From: Candidatus Jordarchaeum madagascarense
Lineage (GTDB): Archaea; Asgardarchaeota; Jordiarchaeia; Jordiarchaeales; Jordiarchaeaceae
Reading direction: 5' to 3'
Length of the DNA: 8,424 nt
NCBI GenBank assembly: GCA_019056875.1
Contig: DXJA01000210.1
Span: forward strand, 1-8,424
Shown in pieces: positions 5,586 to 8,424 of the stretch. The notes beneath the pieces were generated by a model. That model had not been told where the DNA came from and did not search any database. It saw nothing but the letters and a program-made list of their open reading frames with translations. Within the stretch, counting starts at the first letter, position 1. Each line of letters begins with the position of its first letter. Both the position numbers and the translations under genes were made by a program.

Positions 5586-5626
5586 CTAGAGAAGTTGCCT
5601 AGTTTAATGGTGTTCTAGTGGCATTT

Positions 5627-6805
5627 TTAATACTTGTGGAATCCTCTTCCCGCCGCTTTGCCCGTCCATCCTTTCCCTACATATTCCTCGAAGAGAGGGC
5701 ATGGCCTGTACACTTCTATCCCATATTCTTGGAACAATCTTTTCATGGTGTTCAACAAGTTATCCAGGCCCATAGCGTCGGCAAGCTCGCATACACCCAC
5801 CGGGCTTCTAAAACCGAGCTTAATGATTTCATCTATGGTTTCTGGGTCAGTCACCTCGTCCTTAATTACCCAGAAAGCTTCATTCGTCGCCACCGCCAGA
5901 GTTCTGCTAACATCATACTTGCCTGCAAGGCTCATATCAATTACTGGAGATCCCTTACTCCAATCGAAGAATCCTTTACCGCTCTTCTTCCCCAACTTTC
6001 CTTCCTTGATCATTGATTCCAAAAGTCCCGTGGGGATTTCAAAGCGTTTCCCATAAGCTTTGATGAAGTTCTTAGCTACGTCTAATGCGATGTCTAATCC
6101 TATTATGTCGCTGGCTTCAGCGAAGCCCATGGGGAATCCAATGGCTCTAAGTGAGGCGTCAAGCTCCTCCGGCGTTACTTCCCCTCTATGGAGCGTCCAT
6201 AGGGCTTCAGTTCCCGAACCCATGAGAATCCGGTTGTTGACAAACCCGTTAACATCTTTTCTTAAAACCACGGGTTTTCTCCCTATCCTTTCAGCCACAT
6301 CTGATATTACTTGTAGGGTCTCCTCACTGGTCTTCTCTCCTTTCACCACTTCCGCCATGAGGCTCAAAATCGGCGGATTCGAAAAATGCATGCCTCCAAT
6401 TCTATCCGCTCCCTCCAGTCCCTCAGCGATATCTGTTACCCTTAAACTCGAAGTATTGGTGGCAAAAACTACTTCCCGCGGAAGCTTGTCCAGCTCGGCA
6501 AAAAGCTTCCTCTTCACATCCAAATCCTCAGCCACAGCCTCAAGAACAAATCCCACATCCTTAACGTCCTCCAACTTATTGGCAATAGCTATTTTATCCT
6601 GAACATCTTCGAAACCTTTTTTAGTTAAACCCACTTGTTGAAGCTCTTCAATTGTTTTTCTCTGCTTTGCTTCCAAATTATCCAAAGCTATTTTTGATTT
6701 ATCATACACGATTACCTCAAAGCCGTAAAGAGCGAAGAGAAGGGAGATATCAGAACCCATAGTTCCCACACCAATAACCGCGACCCGACTAATCTTACCT
6801 ACCAC
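5627..6805 (-). CDS. 3-hydroxyacyl-CoA dehydrogenase (NAD-dependent)
   Basis: The enzyme oxidises (S)-3-hydroxyacyl-CoA, such as 3-hydroxybutyryl-CoA, to the 3-keto form with NAD, or runs in reverse. Numbered from the chosen start, the 392-aa product has GVGTMG at 12-17 as the NAD-binding loop and Asp35 at the end of the second strand, favouring NAD over NADP. Active-site residues fall at Ser119, His140 (MHFSNP), Glu152 and Asn190, with the same spacings as in the human mitochondrial enzyme. GKGFFDW ends the first C-terminal domain and a second, related domain ends GRGFHKY. There is no enoyl-CoA hydratase fusion. The GTG start at 6805 is preferred because GGAGG lies 8 nt upstream; an ATG ten codons earlier would place that SD inside the gene. 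A TATA-like TTTTTAAAAC lies near 6862-6871. It may serve beta-oxidation, butyrate-type metabolism or a carbon-fixation cycle. Confidence 0.93.
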   Translation of the reverse strand: MVGKISRVAVIGVGTMGSDISLLFALYGFEVIVYDKSKIALDNLEAKQRKTIEELQQVGLTKKGFEDVQDKIAIANKLEDVKDVGFVLEAVAEDLDVKRKLFAELDKLPREVVFATNTSSLRVTDIAEGLEGADRIGGMHFSNPPILSLMAEVVKGEKTSEETLQVISDVAERIGRKPVVLRKDVNGFVNNRILMGSGTEALWTLHRGEVTPEELDASLRAIGFPMGFAEASDIIGLDIALDVAKNFIKAYGKRFEIPTGLLESMIKEGKLGKKSGKGFFDWSKGSPVIDMSLAGKYDVSRTLAVATNEAFWVIKDEVTDPETIDEIIKLGFRSPVGVCELADAMGLDNLLNTMKRLFQEYGIEVYRPCPLFEEYVGKGWTGKAAGRGFHKY

Positions 6806-6910
6806 TCTTAAAACCTCCTTAAATATAAAATTCAAGTTGGAAAATTCACTTCAAACTAGTTTTAAAAATTGTTTTATATCGAATTTAAATGTTTCAGTGT
6901 AGATAGAATC

Positions 6911-6938
6911 AAAGAAGAGCATGTAGACTTCTTTTTTT
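6911..6938 (+). terminator. Hairpin followed by a T-run in the divergent region
   Basis: AAAGAAG (6911-6917) and CTTCTTT (6928-6934) are perfect inverted repeats around a 10-nt loop, and T residues continue to 6938. No plus-strand gene precedes it. A TATA-like TTTTATATC at about 6871-6879 could start a very short RNA that ends here, so it may belong to a small RNA, or it may be an operator or chance. Confidence 0.3.
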
Positions 6939-7054
6939 AATACCGGAAAATATTTCCCTCAAATCATGAAGTTTATTTAGTAAATTTTTCTATCTATCCC
7001 TTCGGTCTTTTCTGCTAGAGATTTACATAGAGTAAATTGGTGCATTATCCCTAG

Positions 7055-7109
7055 AAGTGTCGATTTATTCCAAGGTGTGTATGATAACTGTGAAAAGCAA
7101 AGTGTCGAT
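7055..7109. repeat. 10-bp direct repeat upstream of the hydroxyacid dehydrogenase gene
   Basis: AAGTGTCGAT occurs at 7055-7064 and again at 7100-7109, 45 bp apart from start to start. Both copies lie upstream of the likely TATA box of the gene at 7203, where activator sites are found in archaea. Two 10-bp copies in an AT-rich spacer are suggestive only. Confidence 0.25.
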
Positions 7110-7202
7110 CAAGCGGGTAATCTGGAGAAACTGGTTGGAAATGTTTAAAATTGTTACTGTTATATTAATATTTTTAATTCATATGAAATAGGAGAGGATT
7201 CG

Positions 7203-8201
7203 ATGAAGATTGCTTTTTTCGAAGTGGAAGATTGGGAGAGAGAATATTTATCAAAAGGATTAGCAGGATATTCTCTTGTCTTTTTTAAGGAGCGCCTGAA
7301 TCTTCTAATTGTAGATAAAGCAAAGGACTGCGAAGTTGCGTCTACTGGTATTTATTCCAAAGTGAATGGTGAAGTTATTCAAAAAATGCCAAAATTAAAA
7401 CTCGTAGCCACGAGATCCACAGGTTTCGATCACATCGACCTAGAAGAGTGTAAAAAACGTCATATTACTGTTTGTAACGTGCCAACATACGGTGAGAATA
7501 CAGTCGCCGAGCACACCTTTGCACTGATTCTATCTGTTTCACGTAACATTCACAAATCGTACGTAAGAAGTATGCATCAGGACTATTCGATGAAAGGACT
7601 GAAGGGATTCGACCTTAAAGGAAAAACAATAGGAGTAGTGGGTACTGGAAATATCGGCCTGCACGTGATAAAGATAGCTAGGGGATTCGGTATGAATGTT
7701 ATTGCTTATGACGTTAAAAAACAGAAGTTTATCGCCGAGGTTCTTGAATTCAACTACGCCAGAACAATAGACGACCTCCTTAAGCAATCCGATATCGTTA
7801 CCCTGCACGTTCCCTATAACAAACACACCCACCATATGATAAACGGAGAAAAATTTCAACTCATGAGAAAAGGCTCAATACTGATTAACACCGCGAGGGG
7901 AGGCTTAGTAGACAATGGCGCACTACTTGAAGCCCTAGACAACGGAACACTGAGAGGCGTAGGAATCGATGTCATAGAGGGAGAGGAAGTGATCAAGGAC
8001 GAAAAGGCATGTATAGTTGACAGCAAACACGAATCATTTTGCGACTTTATGCAAGACCTTATTGTCAAACACCCCGACAAAGTGGTCTTTACGCCCCACA
8101 TCGCCTTCTACAGCCAAGAAGCACTAGAAAGAATTCTGGACACAACAATGGAAAACATAAAATCCTTTGAAACCAATCAACCAGAAAACGTAATAGTGTA
8201 A
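7203..8201 (+). CDS. D-2-hydroxyacid dehydrogenase, D-lactate dehydrogenase type
   Basis: This NAD-dependent enzyme family reduces 2-keto acids such as pyruvate to D-2-hydroxyacids, or the reverse. The 332-aa product has the split two-domain layout: substrate-binding residues at 1-100 and about 300-332, and a Rossmann domain between. TRSTGFDHIDL at 70-80 is characteristic of the D-lactate dehydrogenase branch. GTGNIG at 147-152 with Asp170 binds NAD. NTARGGLVD at 229-237 supplies catalytic Arg232, DVIEGE at 256-261 supplies Glu261, and TPHIAF at 297-302 supplies His299. The insertion between Glu261 and His299 is of the length usual for this branch. The ATG follows GGAGAGG at 7191-7197. D-lactate is the likeliest product, but a related hydroxyacid such as 2-hydroxyisocaproate cannot be excluded. 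Confidence 0.9.
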   Translation: MKIAFFEVEDWEREYLSKGLAGYSLVFFKERLNLLIVDKAKDCEVASTGIYSKVNGEVIQKMPKLKLVATRSTGFDHIDLEECKKRHITVCNVPTYGENTVAEHTFALILSVSRNIHKSYVRSMHQDYSMKGLKGFDLKGKTIGVVGTGNIGLHVIKIARGFGMNVIAYDVKKQKFIAEVLEFNYARTIDDLLKQSDIVTLHVPYNKHTHHMINGEKFQLMRKGSILINTARGGLVDNGALLEALDNGTLRGVGIDVIEGEEVIKDEKACIVDSKHESFCDFMQDLIVKHPDKVVFTPHIAFYSQEALERILDTTMENIKSFETNQPENVIV

Positions 8202-8357
8202 AAATAAACCATAATAAAAATTATTAAGACAAATCAACCATCAAGCAGCCTCAAAAAACGGGTCTAATAAGAAAGGGAAGATAAATGAAAAATAGATTTA
8301 TACCGCTTTTTGGAAATTCCCATTTTTCACCAGTTTTGACATCAATCAGCTAATGTT

Positions 8358-8424
8358 TTAATCCAGTTCTATTTCTTTTAATACTACTTCTGAATTAGAA
8401 TAAGTTTCAAGTTTGAAATAATTA
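8358..8424 (-). CDS. Possible C-terminal end of a gene entering from the right edge
   Basis: On the minus strand a frame is open from the right edge to a TAA at 8358-8360 and reads NYFKLETYSNSEVVLKEIE followed by LD. The mix of charged and aliphatic residues looks coding, but 22 codons are too few to decide. If real, it converges on the hydroxyacid dehydrogenase gene across 156 nt in which I see no other gene. Confidence 0.3.
   Translation of the reverse strand, partial: NYFKLETYSNSEVVLKEIELD

Larger units (their letters stand above)
6806..7202. other. Divergent promoter region between the two dehydrogenase genes
   Basis: The 397-nt stretch has no convincing gene. Its left end carries the SD and probable TATA box of the minus-strand acyl-CoA dehydrogenase gene, and its right end those of the plus-strand hydroxyacid dehydrogenase (TATATTAATA at 7161-7170 and GGAGAGG at 7191-7197). 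Between them lie a small hairpin with a T-run and a 10-bp direct repeat. A 36-codon plus-strand frame at 7081-7191, basic and then hydrophobic (KIVTVILIFLIH), overlaps the promoter and SD of the next gene and is probably chance. Confidence 0.5.

Noticed and set aside
5585..5619. ACTAGA and TCTAGT inverted repeat between convergent genes as a two-way terminator.
   Set aside because: The arms are only 6 bp with a 23-nt loop, and there is no strong T-run next to it on either strand.
6060..6602. A 180-codon plus-strand frame, with other frames at 5618-6056.
   Set aside because: They lie opposite the well-supported 3-hydroxyacyl-CoA dehydrogenase and have Ser/Thr/Pro-rich composition typical of antisense reading.
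6806..6835. A ten-codon N-terminal extension of the acyl-CoA dehydrogenase from an upstream ATG.
   Set aside because: The extension contains the GGAGG that serves as SD for the GTG at 6805, and the Rossmann strand begins right after the GTG.
8285..8353. A 22-codon plus-strand frame starting MKNRFIPLFG with a GGGAAG upstream.
   Set aside because: It is very short, has no TATA box at a fitting distance and no domain pattern.

Overview
The window looks like a piece of a low-GC archaeal chromosome. Many genes begin with a purine-rich Shine-Dalgarno (SD) sequence (GAGGT, GGTGAGG, GGAGG), and several have a TATA-like element (TTTAATAT, ATATTAATA) about 40-55 nt before the start codon. TTG and GTG starts occur. 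The content also fits an archaeon: a roadblock/LC7-like protein, a stand-alone two-domain 3-hydroxyacyl-CoA dehydrogenase, a tiny zinc ribbon and a coiled-coil/winged-helix protein. I cannot name the lineage; an uncultured euryarchaeal or Bathyarchaeia-like group is a guess. I see no rRNA, tRNA, CRISPR array, transposase or integrase.

Left part (1-1730, minus strand): two tandem paralogous multi-pass membrane proteins of unknown function. The first runs off the left edge. Each is preceded by an almost identical 73-nt upstream block (69/73 identical, no gaps), better conserved than the coding sequence it controls. An oligo-T terminator separates the two, so they look like individually transcribed copies. 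Middle left (1779-2522): a doubtful 35-aa leaderless ORF faces a tight two-gene minus-strand operon. That operon encodes a 132-aa protein with a heptad coiled coil and a winged helix, then a 67-aa Cys/His-containing protein whose SD lies inside the end of the upstream gene.

Centre (2573-5585, plus strand): a 380-nt AT-rich spacer with a possible leader ORF; a very acidic 373-aa protein with an unrecognised N-terminal domain and six exact 36-residue HEAT-like repeats; a 43-aa CxxC/CxxC zinc ribbon; a gamma-glutamylcyclotransferase (AIG2-like) enzyme; a roadblock/LC7-like small protein; and, overlapping its stop codon, a 48-aa hydrophobic ORF that looks like the first piece of a truncated membrane protein.

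Right part (5627-8424): a minus-strand 3-hydroxyacyl-CoA dehydrogenase with all four expected active-site residues, a 397-nt divergent promoter region holding a small hairpin with a T-run, and a plus-strand D-lactate-dehydrogenase-type 2-hydroxyacid dehydrogenase. A possible gene end enters from the right edge on the minus strand.

Most genes appear to be single transcription units with their own promoters, so neighbours say little about joint function. The two dehydrogenases are divergent and could both serve fermentation or acyl-CoA/hydroxyacid metabolism, but that is inference. I did not find a clear new defence or mobile system. The most unusual items are the paralogous membrane pair with its conserved upstream block, the coiled-coil/winged-helix operon, the homogenised HEAT array and the truncated membrane ORF behind the roadblock gene.
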